Source: Serripes groenlandicus (lineage: Eukaryota > Mollusca > Bivalvia > Cardiida > Cardiidae). From it: a stretch of DNA of 64,000 nucleotides. The notes beneath the pieces were generated by a model that did no database searches, was not told the origin of the DNA, and worked only from the letters and a program-made list of their open reading frames with translations. A program made the translations under genes and the position numbers. Numbering within the stretch: the stretch's first letter is position 1; every line of letters starts with the position of its first letter. Location: contig JASEVX010000008.1 in NCBI GenBank assembly GCA_031761405.1, positions 43,479,733 through 43,543,732 of the forward strand, in the 5' to 3' direction. Positions 44,896 through 58,208 of the stretch are shown here, in pieces.

Positions 44896-45633
44896 ACAAG
44901 AGGCCCACGAGGGCCTATGCTCTACTGGCATTGATCTGGCTTGTTTCAAAAGGAACCATTATGTCATCAATATTCAAATACCATCTAAGTTTGGTAAAGA
45001 TCAGATAGTAAATGGAAGCTCTATTGTGTTCACAAGCTGTATTATAGCAATTTTGACAATTTCAAGGGCCATAATCCAGCCATGCATGGGTAGATCTGGC
45101 CGTCTTTTAGAAATGAACCAAACTCTCATGGATATCTAACTACTGTATAAGTTTGATTGAGATACAATCAAAAATAAGGACTGTATTATGCTAACATTGC
45201 AAGCCCTATTATAGCAATTTTGACAATTTCAAGGGCCATGCATGGGGCGGATCCAGTCATGCATGGGCAGATCTGGCTGGTTTTCGAAAGGAACCGAGCT
45301 CTCATGAATATCTAACTACTGTATAAGTTTAGTTGAGATACAATCAAAAGTGAAGACTGTATCGTGTTAACAAGCTCTTTTATAGCAATTTTGACCATTT
45401 CAAGGGCCATAATCCAGTCATGCGCGGATCTGGCTGGTTTTCGAAAGGAACCGAGCTCTCATAGATATCTAACTACTGTATAAGTTTGGTTGAGATACAA
45501 TTAAAAGTGAAGACTGTATCGTGTTAACAAGAAATTGTTTACGGACGCACGCACGGACACACGCACGCACGCACGGACGACGGACAAATCACCACGACAT
45601 AAGCCCTTCTGGCCTTTGGCCAGTAGAGCTAAA
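44896..45633 (-). mobile_element. Helentron-like element 6
   Basis: The minus-strand 5' end reads TTTAGCTCTA, the hairpin CTGGCC-AAA-GGCCAG and GTCCGTCGTCCGTGCGTGCG. The 3' end is the hairpin AGGCCC-TCGT-GGGCCT plus CTTGTT. The interior is about three units of 170-180 bp (AGCAATTTTGACAATTTCAA, TAACTACTGTATAAGTTT). Both stems differ in sequence from element 1 but pair fully. Confidence 0.65.
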
Positions 45634-46659
45634 AATCACCAAGACAACATTCTGGCAAACTAACATTACTCTACTGTCAAAAGATGCAGGGTTGATACAT
45701 TCTCAAATTTACCCGCACCAGAGTCATCGCAAGCCCTACACCGATATACTGCTTGTTACTTTGCAGGATTTTCCATACGATCGCCACTACAGTGCTATTG
45801 GCGCTTTGATTTATCTCACTGATCTAATTAGAGCAGATTGAAAACCGTTTAATGGTAACATCAGCTTGTATGACACATTATAGTTGCAGTCAATGTTAAG
45901 CAAACTGTAATCCAAATGGTTTCGGGCTAAATCTGTCATTTCACGAAATTTCACATGCTGAATATCACATAGATCTTGGGATATACAACGTCTAATCCCT
46001 ACGTCAAAATTGACCCTTTCTGCTCTTGATTACATTTTATCATAGACTATGGTAGCCAGGTGAGCAATAAAGGCACATCTGGGCCGTCTCGTTTAAAAAA
46101 AGGGACATTTTGCCCTCTTGCTCAAAATATTAAGATTATGTGTGTTTGTCATGCTTCAACATCATGCACGGCGTCTTTGATGCTTTGCATCAAAATTCGT
46201 CTTTTATTATCCTGGATCATGATAAGTGTGTTCAAATATGTAGGTATAGAGCAACAGTTGCCAACTGCCAACCCTGAGGGTATCTCCGCCAGGTCTCATC
46301 TCAAACAAAGAGCCAGGAGAATTCAGGCTTATACACCATGTTGGTACCTACCATGTAATTCACTCAATGACTTTAAAGACCCTTGATTGCATTATATCAT
46401 GCAAGATGAGGGAACTATTTGCCTTATTCCTTGAATTCTGTGTTTCTAGACAATCTAAAGAAAGCAATCTTTTACTTTACTTAGATAATTATTGTTTTGG
46501 GGAAAAGGGAACTGACCGTCATGCTTCAATAATGTCTGTTTTTCCATCATACAATGGGTTTGCTAGGCGTACCTATTGCTTGCGAAAAAACAGAAGGCCC
46601 ACCAGCAAAACTATGTTTTCTTGCTTTATACATAGATTCAGAACAGGAAATGATCATTC

Positions 46660-46870
46660 AGATCGCAGCAGATAATTGATGAAATCAGTTTAAAAATTGA
46701 GGATATACTTTCAGTAAACATTGTACCTTAAAGGAAAGATTCCGACAGATAATTGGTGAAATTGGTTTGAAAATTGAGGATATGCTTTTATTAAAAATGT
46801 ACTTTTTAGAAAAGATTCCGCAAGATAATTTGTGAAAATAGTTCGAAAATTGAGTATATACTTCGAGGAA
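46660..46870. repeat. Three-copy tandem repeat (about 70-75 bp)
   Basis: AGATTCCG.CAGATAATT.GTGAAAT and AAAATTGAGGATATACTT recur three times. 45640-46650 holds no gene that I can support; a 68-codon frame ending at 45841 looks protein-like but is unassigned. Confidence 0.65.
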
Positions 46871-49313
46871 AAAGTGTACTCTAAAGAAAATAAAGTTCTT
46901 AATTGGATCTTTAAACTGTGCTTGCCAGGCTAAATACCACTTGCGTCTAAATAGATACTTCGAGATATTTTGAAAAAACGTATCTGTAACGATTTTTGAT
47001 TTAGGCCTTTGTTTCCTTTGACAGAAATGGTATCTTTATAAGTCGTTTTTGACTTCAATATCCACTAGCGCTGCAGTGCTAGTATTCGATAGAGATTGTA
47101 TTGCACCATCTGATAGAACGCTTCAAGAGCTACACAAAGTTCTTTTACGTAATTGACCTCCGACATCGGGTTTCCGAGCTAGAGACGGAAGTTTGCAAAA
47201 TATGCAAAGGTGAAAACAAATACGTCTTGGCATGGTGACAAAACATGCTTGCTTGACCTGATAGTGTTTTTACAAGGTGCACACTGTTCACCAAGTCACC
47301 ACAATAGTGACCCTATCACACTAGTTCCTCATATATATATATATATACATGCAAAGGCGAATCCCACGTCGCCTACCGGGTTGTATATTCCTTTCTTACA
47401 AGCAGAAGCATTTTGACGCAACTGAAACAGGCTCCTTTCACAAATACTATTACAAAAGGAGAAATATTGTCATGAAGGACAATTTTGGCACAATGTTTTC
47501 AACTAATTTCTACAAAAGTACTTATATTTTTGCACAGATGTTTTCAAAGTCAACTGCAGAGTTAGTGTATGTAGGAGAGGAGTAGCTTGGGACAATTCTG
47601 TCTTAAAGTTGTAATGAATAGTGTGAATACTATAAAAAGCAATCTTTGTTTTTGTATGTTTTCTCTATTTCAAAGCTTTAGGTTCACTAATGCAAAGTTT
47701 TTTATCATTGCATCAGATGTTTTTGATTTAAGGAATTTAACCCTGTTCCATATAAAGATGCTTTCAGACGCCTCTGCAACAGATGACTTTTGAAAACATC
47801 ATGACAAAAGGAGAAATTGATCATTATGAGCAATTTTCTCCTTTTGTTACAATGTTTTCAACGCTTCAATAATTATACATTCATTTATACAGAGTTTCTA
47901 TATTTCTGCCTTGATGTTTTTAAAGTCGTCTGCTGCAAATGTGCATTTTTCCACACCAACCATGCAATAACTGGTTAGGTCTCCAGGAAGCAAACATCAA
48001 GCATGATTAATACTTGTTTTGTAAACAAGGCAAACATTGAATGTAAAATAATAACTAAAACTTCTTGTTGAACCTTTTCCATTTATAGAAGCATGTTGAC
48101 ACCTCAGCAGCAGACGATTTTTGAAAACAATTGTACTTTCATTTATAGAGTATTTCCCAATTATTGCCTAGATTTGTTCCAAGTAGTCTGCTGCCGATGT
48201 GTTGCATGTGGGAAAGGGTTGATATTTCAGATGCTTTATCCATATCTTATTGATGTAACATTTCAAAAGAAATTTGTTATATTTGAGCTCTTACTACTGG
48301 AGAACCAACCTTAACATATCGATTATAAGTGCAGATAAAGACCTGCCTACAAGCAATCAAAGCAATCTGATCAAAATGCATAATGTTTTTTTCATTATTT
48401 TCTTACAACATTCTTTGACTTAATTCAGGACAGTGCAAAGTCCAATTAATCTACAAGGATGCACAGGTTAGCCTGAATCTGCATTAGTGTTAGCCTGCAT
48501 CTGCACTGATCGAAAATGCCTAAAGGTGGGTTATTCTAGGGCATGACTCATTTCAAGTTTTTTTCAAAAACCATTATGAAATTAATTTACCCTTTCCCTC
48601 CTGCAGAATCAATTGAACGCATCTTCACCAGGTGACTTTTGAAAACATTGTTGCAGAGGAAGAAATTGCTTACATTGAGTAATTTCTCCTTTTGCCACAA
48701 TATTTTTCCACTTACTTGCCCACATGTTTGCAAAGTCGTCTGCTTCAGATCTGTTGTATGAGGGAAATTGTTAATATAAAGAAGAAACATGGCAATGCAA
48801 ATAAACCAAGGGTGTATTATTAACCTAACACACAAAGCACTTGGGTCTGTCCCAGTTAAAGGCTGTCATTTGATTGGTGGATTAAGCCAACATCCTCTGA
48901 ACTGTTTTTTTCGGTCAGGTAAATATCAATACAATCTATGGTTTTCATAGCTTAAAGGTAGCATAACCATCTCCAACCTGCAACAGGCGACTTTGAAAAC
49001 ATCTATGCAAAGATGTGAAAAGTAAATGCCCATTATGAGCAATTTCTGTTTTTGTCACAATGTATTCATAAAATATCAGCTGCATATACATCAACATGCA
49101 TCTGCTTGTGACAAAAGGTTAAGTACAATTCCAAGATAGCTCTTAACCCTTTCTCACTTGTATACGCATTTTTACGCATCTGCAGCAGACGACTTTTGAG
49201 ACTCAAATGAGCAATTTCTCCTTTTACCACAATGTTTCAACTCTATTTAAAGGCGTATGCAGCAGATTTGTTGTATGTGGGAAATGGTAAACATGGAGTA
49301 GAACTATACTTAC

Positions 49314-49510
49314 GTAAATTATCTTCCTCAATGTGGTTACCCGGACAACATGCACAACTTTTCACTACATATCTAATGAGCAGGAAGACATGGGCGAACA
49401 CTATGAAAGGAGGACAGAGTACCGGCCGTGTATTGTACTCGTGAATAAGGAAATAGCGCTGGTAGCACCAATGCTTGTATGTATTGTCCTGAATCTTCTG
49501 GAAGGTATAG
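49314..49510 (-). CDS. TRPM-like cation channel, TRP-box exon
   Basis: A 197-nt exon between TTTATTTATAG (acceptor at 49511-49513) and GTAAGT (donor 49308-49313): one base, 65 codons, one base. It reads YTFQKIQDNTYKHWCYQRYF, LIHEYNTRPVLCPPFIVFAH, then VFLLIRYVVKSCACCPGNHI. In TRPM channels the segment after S6 has W (residue 14), QRY (17-19), EY (24-25), RP (28-29) and PP (33-34); all are present, making this the TRP domain that couples the pore to the cytosolic part. No stop or frameshift. The S1-S6 exons were not found in the window, so they may lie past 64 kb or be lost. The subfamily and ion selectivity cannot be told. Confidence 0.85.
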
Positions 49511-49798
49511 CTATAAATAAAACAGAAAAAAGGCTAAGCTGAGGAGGGATTCAAGCTAATCGTGAAAGTTAAAGTGAGGAGCCCTCTTCAAAATCTAGCC
49601 TCAACCGACATATAGACGCTTTCTGAAACCTCTGCAGTGAAAACATTGTAGCAAAAGAAGAAATTGCTCAAAACGAGCAATTTATTATTTTGCCGAAACA
49701 ATTTTCAACACTGTTTTATAATTAAACTCATATTTTTTTTTAGATATTTCACGTTTTTGACAATATGTTTAAAAAGTCAACTGCTGCAGGTTTGTCGA

Positions 49799-49980
49799 TT
49801 AACCCTTTCCGACATATGAAAAATCTGCAGCAAACAACTTTTAAAATATCTAGGCAAAAATGTGAAAAGTCTCTTTTATTGAAAACAAAAATGAAAAAGG
49901 TTCTGAGCTAGTTCTCCCTTTGCAGCAATGTTTTCTGCTGCAGAGGCTTCATAAAGCATCAGTATGTTGAAAAGGGTTAA
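49799..49980. mobile_element. piggyBac-like MITE, clean example
   Basis: TTAA at both ends (49799-49802 and 49977-49980) encloses CCCTTTCCGACATATG...TGTTGAAAAGGG. TTAA target sites with ends starting CCC are typical of piggyBac. The arms carry CTGCAGCAAACAACTTTT and TTTTCTGCTGCAG. No coding sequence. Confidence 0.8.
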
Positions 49981-51226
49981 CGTATTTGCAACCAATGCAG
50001 ATCCAGACCAGCCTGCATGTCTTTTCAGTCTGATGTTGTTCAAAATTGAGTTACAAAATGTTTCAATAAACTTCTGTCAGTTATTATTAATTTGAATGAG
50101 ATTAAATGGATGTGCAGGCTGCTTCTTATCTCAAGTTGCAATAATTACACAAGTACCTGTCACTCATAAACAACACAAATAGAATTGTTAACTTTTACTA
50201 TGTCTCAGTCAATGTAAATTAACCCTTAACACTTTCCCTTATATAGACGCTTTCTGACGCCTCTGCAACAGATTTTGAAAATATAGTGACAAAAGAAGAA
50301 ATTGCTCAAAACGAGCAATTTCTCCTGTTGTCACCATATTTTCCACTTTTAGTCGTAGGCTATCCATTCAATTATAGAGATTTTCTTTCTTTTGACAAAA
50401 TATGTTCAAAGTCCTCTGCTGCAGAATTGTCGTATGAAGGAAAGGGTTAACAATATACAATTGATATTTCTATGCCTCCGAAAAAGACATTGTTTACAAA
50501 AACATTTTTGAAAATGAGAACTTTATGAGCTCTTCTCTTTTTCCACAATGTTATAAACCTCTATATTGACTTTGGAAAACATCAAGGCAAAAACATGATA
50601 GCTCTCTTTAAATCAAAGAACAATAATTTTTTCAAGTTGAAAACATTGTGGCAAATGGAGTAATTGCTCATTATAAGCAATTTCGTCTTTTGCAACAATG
50701 TTTTCAAAAGTAATCTGCTGCCGAGGCATTATAAAGCTTCTGTATGTCGGAAAGGGTTAAACTGGTTCATGTTCTTCAATTCTTTCAGATTTAAATATTC
50801 TGCCAGCAGATGTTTTCAAAGCAGACAAATAACTATGTTCAATTTAAAGATTATATTTATTTTTTTGCAAAAGAAGCAGTTACCAACATGCCGACACTGT
50901 TTGGTGTGTTCGCAGCAGACAACTATTGAAAACATTGTGACAAAAGGAGAAATTGCTTTTAATGAACAATTTCTCCTTTTGCCACAATGAATTCAACTTA
51001 ATTAAAAAATTCTTCATTCATTTATAGTGATTTTCTCAATTTCTCCATAGATATGTTCAAGGTCTTCTGCTACAGATTATTCTTAACATCTTAGAAAAGG
51101 TTAGCAAATAAAATCTTATTTTTTTATATTTCAGTCACAGTAAGGGATACAGGTACAAATAAGGCTATACATGCTATGATTTTGTAGCTAAAATTATGGA
51201 TGAAACCAATTCAATTAATGAAATGA

Positions 51227-54200
51227 ACAAGAGGGCCATGAGGCCCTGGAATCGCTCACCTGAGAATGGGCTATTTAAGGCTTAACTCTTTCAGTGCCAA
51301 TGGCAATATCAAGACAAACTTTCTGACAAAATTTCAAGCTGCTCATGTCAACAAGATTTTCATTAAATTTGGCTTTGTGACCTAGGTTTTGATCCGACAT
51401 GACCCATATTCAAACTTGACCTAAATATCACTAAGACAAATTTTCCGTTATAGTTTCGACATGCTCAAGCTAGAAATGTGGCTTCCAGAGTGTTTACAAG
51501 ATTTTCCTTAAATTTGGCCTAGTGACCTAGTTTTTGACCAAATATGACCCATATTCGAACTTGGCCTAGATATCACTCAGACAAATATTCTGACGAAGTT
51601 TTAACATTCTCAAGTTTAAAATGTGGCTTCAAGTGTGTTAACAAGATTTTCCTTCAATTTGGCCTAGTGACCTAGTTTTTGACCTGACATGACCTATATT
51701 CGAACTTGGCCTAAATATCACTAAGACAAACATTCTGACAAAGTTTTAACATGCTCAAGCTTAAAATGCGGCTTCAAGAGTGTTAACAATATTTTCCTTC
51801 AATTTGGCCTAGTGAGCTTGTGTTTGACCCGACATGACCCATATTTGAACATGGCCTAGATATTATCAAGACAAACCTTCTGACAAAGGTTCAACATGCT
51901 CAAGTTTAAAATGTGGCTTCCAGAGTGTTAACAAGATTTACCTTCAATAGCCTAGTGACATGACCTATATTCGAACTTGGCCTAGATATTACTAAGACAA
52001 ACATGCTGACAAAGTTTCAACATGCTGAAGCCACATATCCGGCTTCCAGAGTGTTAACACAATTTTCATTAAATTTTGCCTAGTGACCTAGTGTGTTAAC
52101 AAGATTTTCCTTCAATTTGGCCTAGTGACCTAGTTTTTGACCTGACATGACCTATATTCGAACTTGGCCTAAATATCACTAAGACAAACATTCTGACAAA
52201 GTTTTAACATGCTCAAGCTTAAAATGCGGCTTCAAGAGTGTTAACAATATTTTCCTTCAATTTGGCCTAGTGAGCTTGTGTTTGACCCGACATGACCCAT
52301 ATTTGAACATGGCCTAGATATTATCAAGACAAACCTTCTGACAAAGGTTCAACATGCTCAAGTTTAAAATGTGGCTTCCAGAGTGTTAACAAGATTTACC
52401 TTCAATAGCCTAGTGACATGACCTATATTCGAACTTGGCCTAGATATTACTAAGACAAACATGCTGACAAAGTTTCAACATGCTGAAGCCACATATGCGG
52501 CTTCCAGAGTGTTAACACAATTTTCATTAAATTTTGCCTAGTGACCTAGTGTGTTAACAAGATTTTCCTTCAATTTGGCCTAGTGACCTAGTTTTTGACC
52601 TGACATGACCTATATTCGAACTTGGCCTAAATATCACTAAGACAAACATTCTGACAAAGTTTTAACATGCTCAAGCTTAAAATGCGGCTTCAAGAGTGTT
52701 AACAATATTTTCCTTCAATTTGGCCTAGTGAGCTTGTGTTTGACCCGACATGACCCATATTTGAACATGGCCTAGATATTATCAAGACAAACCTTCTGAC
52801 AAAGGTTCAACATGCTCAAGTTTAAAATGTGGCTTCCAGAGTGTTAACAAGATTTACCTTCAATAGCCTAGTGACATGACCTATATTCGAACTTGGCCTA
52901 GATATTACTAAGACAAACATGCTGACAAAGTTTCAACATGCTGAAGCCACATATCCGGCTTCCAGAGTGTTAACACAATTTTCATTAAATTTTGCCTAGT
53001 GACCTAGTGTGTTAACAAGATTTTCCTTCAATTTGGCCTAGTGACCTAGTTTTTGACCTGACATGACCTATATTCGAACTTGGCCTAAATATCACTAAGA
53101 CAAACATTCTGACAAAGTTTTAACATGCTCAAGCTTAAAATGCGGCTTCAAGAGTGTTAACAATATTTTCCTTCAATTTGGCCTAGTGAGCTTGTGTTTG
53201 ACCCGACATGACCCATATTTGAACATGGCCTAGATATTATCAAGACAAACCTTCTGACAAAGGTTCAACATGCTCAAGTTTAAAATGTGGCTTCCAGAGT
53301 GTTAACAAGATTTACCTTCAATAGCCTAGTGACATGACCTATATTCGAACTTGGCCTAGATATTACTAAGACAAACATGCTGACAAAGTTTCAACATGCT
53401 GAAGCCACATATGCGGCTTCCAGAGTGTTAACACAATTTTCATTAAATTTTGCCTAGTGACCTAGTGTGTTAACAAGATTTTCCTTCAATTTGGCCTAGT
53501 GACCTAGTTTTTGACCTGACATGACCTATATTCGAACTTGGCCTAAATATCACTAAGACAAACATTCTGACAAAGTTTTAACATGCTCAAGCTTAAAATG
53601 CGGCTTCAAGAGTGTTAACAATATTTTCCTTCAATTTGGCCTAGTGAGCTTGTGTTTGACCCGACATGACCCATATTTGAACATGGCCTAGATATTATCA
53701 AGACAAACCTTCTGACAAAGGTTCAACATGCTCAAGTTTAAAATGTGGCTTCCAGAGTGTTAACAAGATTTACCTTCAATAGCCTAGTGACATGACCTAT
53801 ATTCGAACTTGGCCTAGATATTACTAAGACAAACATGCTGACAAAGTTTCAACATGCTGAAGCCACATATCCGGCTTCCAGAGTGTTAACACAATTTTCA
53901 TTAAATTTTGCCTAGTGACCTAGTGTGTTAACAAGATTTTCCTTCAATTTGGCCTAGTGACCTAGTTTTTGACCTGACATGACCTATATTCGAACTTGGC
54001 CTAAATATCACTAAGACAAACATTCTGACAAAGTTTTAACATGCTCAAGCTTAAAATGCGGCTTCAAGAGTGTTAACAATATTTTCCTTCAATTTGGCCT
54101 AGTGAGCTTGTGTTTGACCCGACATGACCCATATTTGAACATGGCCTAGATATTATCAAGACAAACCTTCTGACAAAGGTTCAACATGCTCAAGTTTAAA

Positions 54201-57200
54201 ATGTGGCTTCCAGAGTGTTAACAAGATTTACCTTCAATAGCCTAGTGACATGACCTATATTCGAACTTGGCCTAGATATTACTAAGACAAACATGCTGAC
54301 AAAGTTTCAACATGCTGAAGCCACATATGCGGCTTCCAGAGTGTTAACACAATTTTCATTAAATTTTGCCTAGTGACCTAGTGTGTTAACAAGATTTTCC
54401 TTCAATTTGGCCTAGTGACCTAGTTTTTGACCTGACATGACCTATATTCGAACTTGGCCTAAATATCACTAAGACAAACATTCTGACAAAGTTTTAACAT
54501 GCTCAAGCTTAAAATGCGGCTTCAAGAGTGTTAACAATATTTTCCTTCAATTTGGCCTAGTGAGCTTGTGTTTGACCCGACATGACCCATATTTGAACAT
54601 GGCCTAGATATTATCAAGACAAACCTTCTGACAAAGGTTCAACATGCTCAAGTTTAAAATGTGGCTTCCAGAGTGTTAACAAGATTTACCTTCAATAGCC
54701 TAGTGACATGACCTATATTCGAACTTGGCCTAGATATTACTAAGACAAACATGCTGACAAAGTTTCAACATGCTGAAGCCACATATGCGGCTTCCAGAGT
54801 GTTAACACAATTTTCATTAAATTTTGCCTAGTGACCTAGTGTGTTAACAAGATTTTCCTTCAATTTGGCCTAGTGACCTAGTTTTTGACCTGACATGACC
54901 TATATTCGAACTTGGCCTAAATATCACTAAGACAAACATTCTGACAAAGTTTTAACATGCTCAAGCTTAAAATGCGGCTTCAAGAGTGTTAACAATATTT
55001 TCCTTCAATTTGGCCTAGTGAGCTTGCGTTTGACCCGACATGACCCATATTTGAACATGGCCTAGATATTATCAAGACAAACCTTCTGACAAAGGTTCAA
55101 CATGCTCAAGTTTAAAATGTGGCTTCCAGAGTGTTAACAAGATTTACCTTCAATAGCCTAGTGACATGACCTATATTCGAACTTGGCCTACATATTACTA
55201 AGACAAACATGCTGACAAAGTTTCAACATGCTGAAGCCACATATGCGGCTTCCAGAGTGTTAACACAATTGTCATTAAATTTTGCCTAGTGACCTAGTGT
55301 GTTAACAAGATTTTCCTTCAATTTGGCCTAGTGACCTAGTTTTTGACCTGACATGACCTATATTCGAACTTGGCCTAAATATCACTAAGACAAACATTCT
55401 GACAAAGTTTTAACATGCTCAAGCTTAAAATGCGGCTTCAAGAGTGTTAACAATATTTTCCTTCAATTTGGCCTAGTGAGCTTGTGTTTGACCCGACATG
55501 ACCCATATTTGAACATGGCCTAGATATTATCAAGACAAACCTTCTGACAAAGGTTCAACATGCTCAAGTTTAAAATGTGGCTTCCAGAGTGTTAACAAGA
55601 TTTACCTTCAATAGCCTAGTGACATGACCTATATTCGAACTTGGCCTAGATATTACTAAGACAAACATGCTGACAAAGTTTCAACATGCTGAAGCCACAT
55701 ATGCGGCTTCCAGAGTGTTAACACAATTTTCATTAAATTTTGCCTAGTGACCTAGTGTGTTAACAAGATTTTCCTTCAATTTGGCCTAGTGACCTAGTTT
55801 TTGACCTGACATGACCTATATTCGAACTTGGCCTAAATATCACTAAGACAAACATTCTGACAAAGTTTTAACATGCTCAAGCTTAAAATGCGGCTTCAAG
55901 AGTGTTAACAATATTTTCCTTCAATTTGGCCTAGTGAGCTTGTGTTTGACCCGACATGACCCATATTTGAACATGGCCTAGATATTATCAAGACAAACCT
56001 TCTGACAAAGGTTCAACATGCTCAAGTTTAAAATGTGGCTTCCAGAGTGTTAACAAGATTTACCTTCAATAGCCTAGTGACATGACCTATATTCGAACTT
56101 GGCCTAGATATTACTAAGACAAACATGCTGACAAAGTTTCAACATGCTGAAGCCACATATGCGGCTTCCAGAGTGTTAACACAATTTTCATTAAATTTTG
56201 CCTAGTGACCTAGTGTGTTAACAAGATTTTCCTTCAATTTGGCCTAGTGACCTAGTTTTTGACCTGACATGACCTATATTCGAACTTGGCCTAAATATCA
56301 CTAAGACAAACATTCTGACAAAGTTTTAACATGCTCAAGCTTAAAATGCGGCTTCAAGAGTGTTAACAATATTTTCCTTCAATTTGGCCTAGTGAGCTTG
56401 TGTTTGACCCGACATGACCCATATTTAAACATGGCCTAGCTATTATCAAGACAAACCTTCTGACAAAGGTTCAACATGCTCAAGTTTAAAATGTGGCTTC
56501 CAGAGTGTTAACAAGATTTACCTTCAATAGCCTAGTGACATGACCTATATTCGAACTTGGCCTAGATATTACTAAGACAAACATGCTGACAAAGTTTCAA
56601 CATGCTGAAGCCACATATGCGGCTTCCAGAGTGTTAACACAATTTTCATTAAATTTTGCCTAGTGACCTAGTGTGTTAACAAGATTTTCCTTCAATTTGG
56701 CCTAGTGACCTAGTTTTTGACCTGACATGACCTATATTCGAACTTGGCCTAAATATCACTAAGACAAACATTCTGACAAAGTTTTAACATGCTCAAGCTT
56801 AAAATGCGGCTTCAAGAGTGTTAACAATATTTTCCTTCAATTTGGCCTAGTGAGCTTGTGTTTGACCCGACATGACCCATATTTGAACATGGCCTAGATA
56901 TTATCAAGACAAACCTTCTGACAAAGGTTCAACATGCTCAAGTTTAAAATGTGGCTTCCAGAGTGTTAACAAGATTTACCTTCAATAGCCTAGTGACATG
57001 ACCTATATTCGAACTTGGCCTAGATATTACTAAGACAAACATGCTGACAAAGTTTCAACATGCTGAATCCACATATGCGGCTTCCAGAGTGTTAACACAA
57101 TTTTCATTAAATTTTGCCTAGTGACCTAGTTTTGGACCCGACATGACCCAGTTTCGAACTTGGCCTAGGTTTGATGGAGATATATGTTCTGATAAACTTT

Positions 57201-57336
57201 CATGAATATTGGATTCAAAATGTTGTCTCAAAAGTGTTAACAATCAAATGTTGACGACGAACGACGGACGACAGACGACGGACAAAAGGCGATCACAAAA
57301 ACTCACTTTGAGCACTTTGTGCTCTGGTGAGCTAAA
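51227..57336 (-). mobile_element. Helentron-like element 7, inflated to 6.1 kb
   Basis: The minus-strand 5' end (57336) reads TTAGCTCACCA, the hairpin GAGCAC-AAA-GTGCTC and GTCCGTCGTCTGTCGTCCG. The 3' end (51227) reads CTCAGGTGAGCGATTCC, the hairpin AGGGCC-TCAT-GGCCCT and TCTTGTT. The ends are close to element 1. The interior is the 458-bp tandem array described separately. No transposase or helicase is encoded. Confidence 0.7.
51640..57118. repeat. 458-bp tandem array, about 12 near-identical units
   Basis: The junction word TAGTGACCTAGTGTG starts at 52081, 52539, 52997 and on to 56661 at exactly 458-bp steps (eleven complete units plus a partial first). Units differ at only a few sites. 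CATATCCGG and CATATGCGG alternate over the first six complete copies, then only CATATGCGG follows. Each unit holds three related subunits (ATTCGAACTTGGCCTA, CTGACAAAG, CAACATGCT). Not coding. Confidence 0.95.
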
Positions 57337-57399
57337 AATATAGAAACAAAATATCAACATCCTACAGCAAATACAGGCAATATCAAGAATGCTAAGGCT

Positions 57400-57595
57400 T
57401 AACCCTCCCTTTCTAACATACAGTCGCTTTCTGAAGTCTCTCCATCAGACAAATTTTGAAAACATTTCTGCAAAAGGATAAATTGCTCATAATTTTTTTT
57501 AATTTATTCAATTTTTATTGGTCTTTCACTTTGTATAGTATTTCCATATTTTTACTAAATGTTTTCCAAATAATTGTTTGTGGGAAAGGTTTAAC
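57400..57595. mobile_element. piggyBac-like MITE, decayed
   Basis: TTAACCCTCCCTTTC at the left and GTGGGAAAGGTTTAA at the right, about 196 bp, with a weak centre. Confidence 0.6.
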
Positions 57596-57659
57596 GAAAA
57601 AAAATCATGCTTAACACTAATGCCGAAGTAGGACCAAACATCATGTACTAAATTAAACG

Positions 57660-58208
57660 AATACATGCTCAAGCAAAAAATGCAGCTTCCAGGGTATAAA
57701 CAGGATGTTCCTTCAATTTGGCCTAGTGCCCTAGTCTTTGAGCCTACATGAGCCATATTCAAACTTGTTCTAGATATCACCAAGAAAAACTTACTTACAA
57801 AGTTTCAAGCTACTCAAGTCAAAAATGCAGTCTCTATAGTGTTAATAACCTTTTTCTTCAAATTAGTTTTTTACCGGACCTGACCCATATTCAAACTTAG
57901 CATAGAAATCATCCAGGAAAATATTCTGACCAAGTTTCCACATGCTCAAGCCAAAATGGCGGCTTCCAGAGTGTAAACATGATTGTCTTTTAATTGGGCC
58001 TAGTGACCTAGTCTTTTACCCGACATGACCCATATTCGAACTAGGCCTAGAAATCAGCAAGACATACACACTGAATAAGTTTCAGGAATATAGGATTATA
58101 GTAGTGGCCTCACGACTGTTAACGAGCAAATTATTGACGACCGACGAACGACGGACAAAAGGCGATCACAAAAACTCATTTTCAGCACTACGAGCTCCGG
58201 TGAGCTAA
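57660..58208 (-). mobile_element. Helentron-like element 8, 3' end lost
   Basis: The minus 5' end reads TTTTTAGCTCACCGGAGCTC, GTCCGTCGTTCGTCGGTCG and diverged CATGCTCAAG-type subunits of element 7. 58210-58890 holds no assigned feature. Confidence 0.55.

Larger units (their letters stand above)
47400..51108. mobile_element. Nest of about eleven piggyBac-like MITE copies
   Basis: Recognisable copies, by CTGCAGCAGACGACTTT/AAAGTCGTCTGCTGCAG arms and CCCTTTCCC/GGGAAAGGG ends, lie at about 47400-47600, 47740-47965, 48068-48222, 48590-48775, 48955-49125, 49144-49292, 49600-49798, 49799-49980, 50220-50452, 50455-50762 and 50885-51108. They share the centre AGAAATTGCTCATTATGAGC. The TRPM TRP-box exon sits between two of them. 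Confidence 0.75.
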
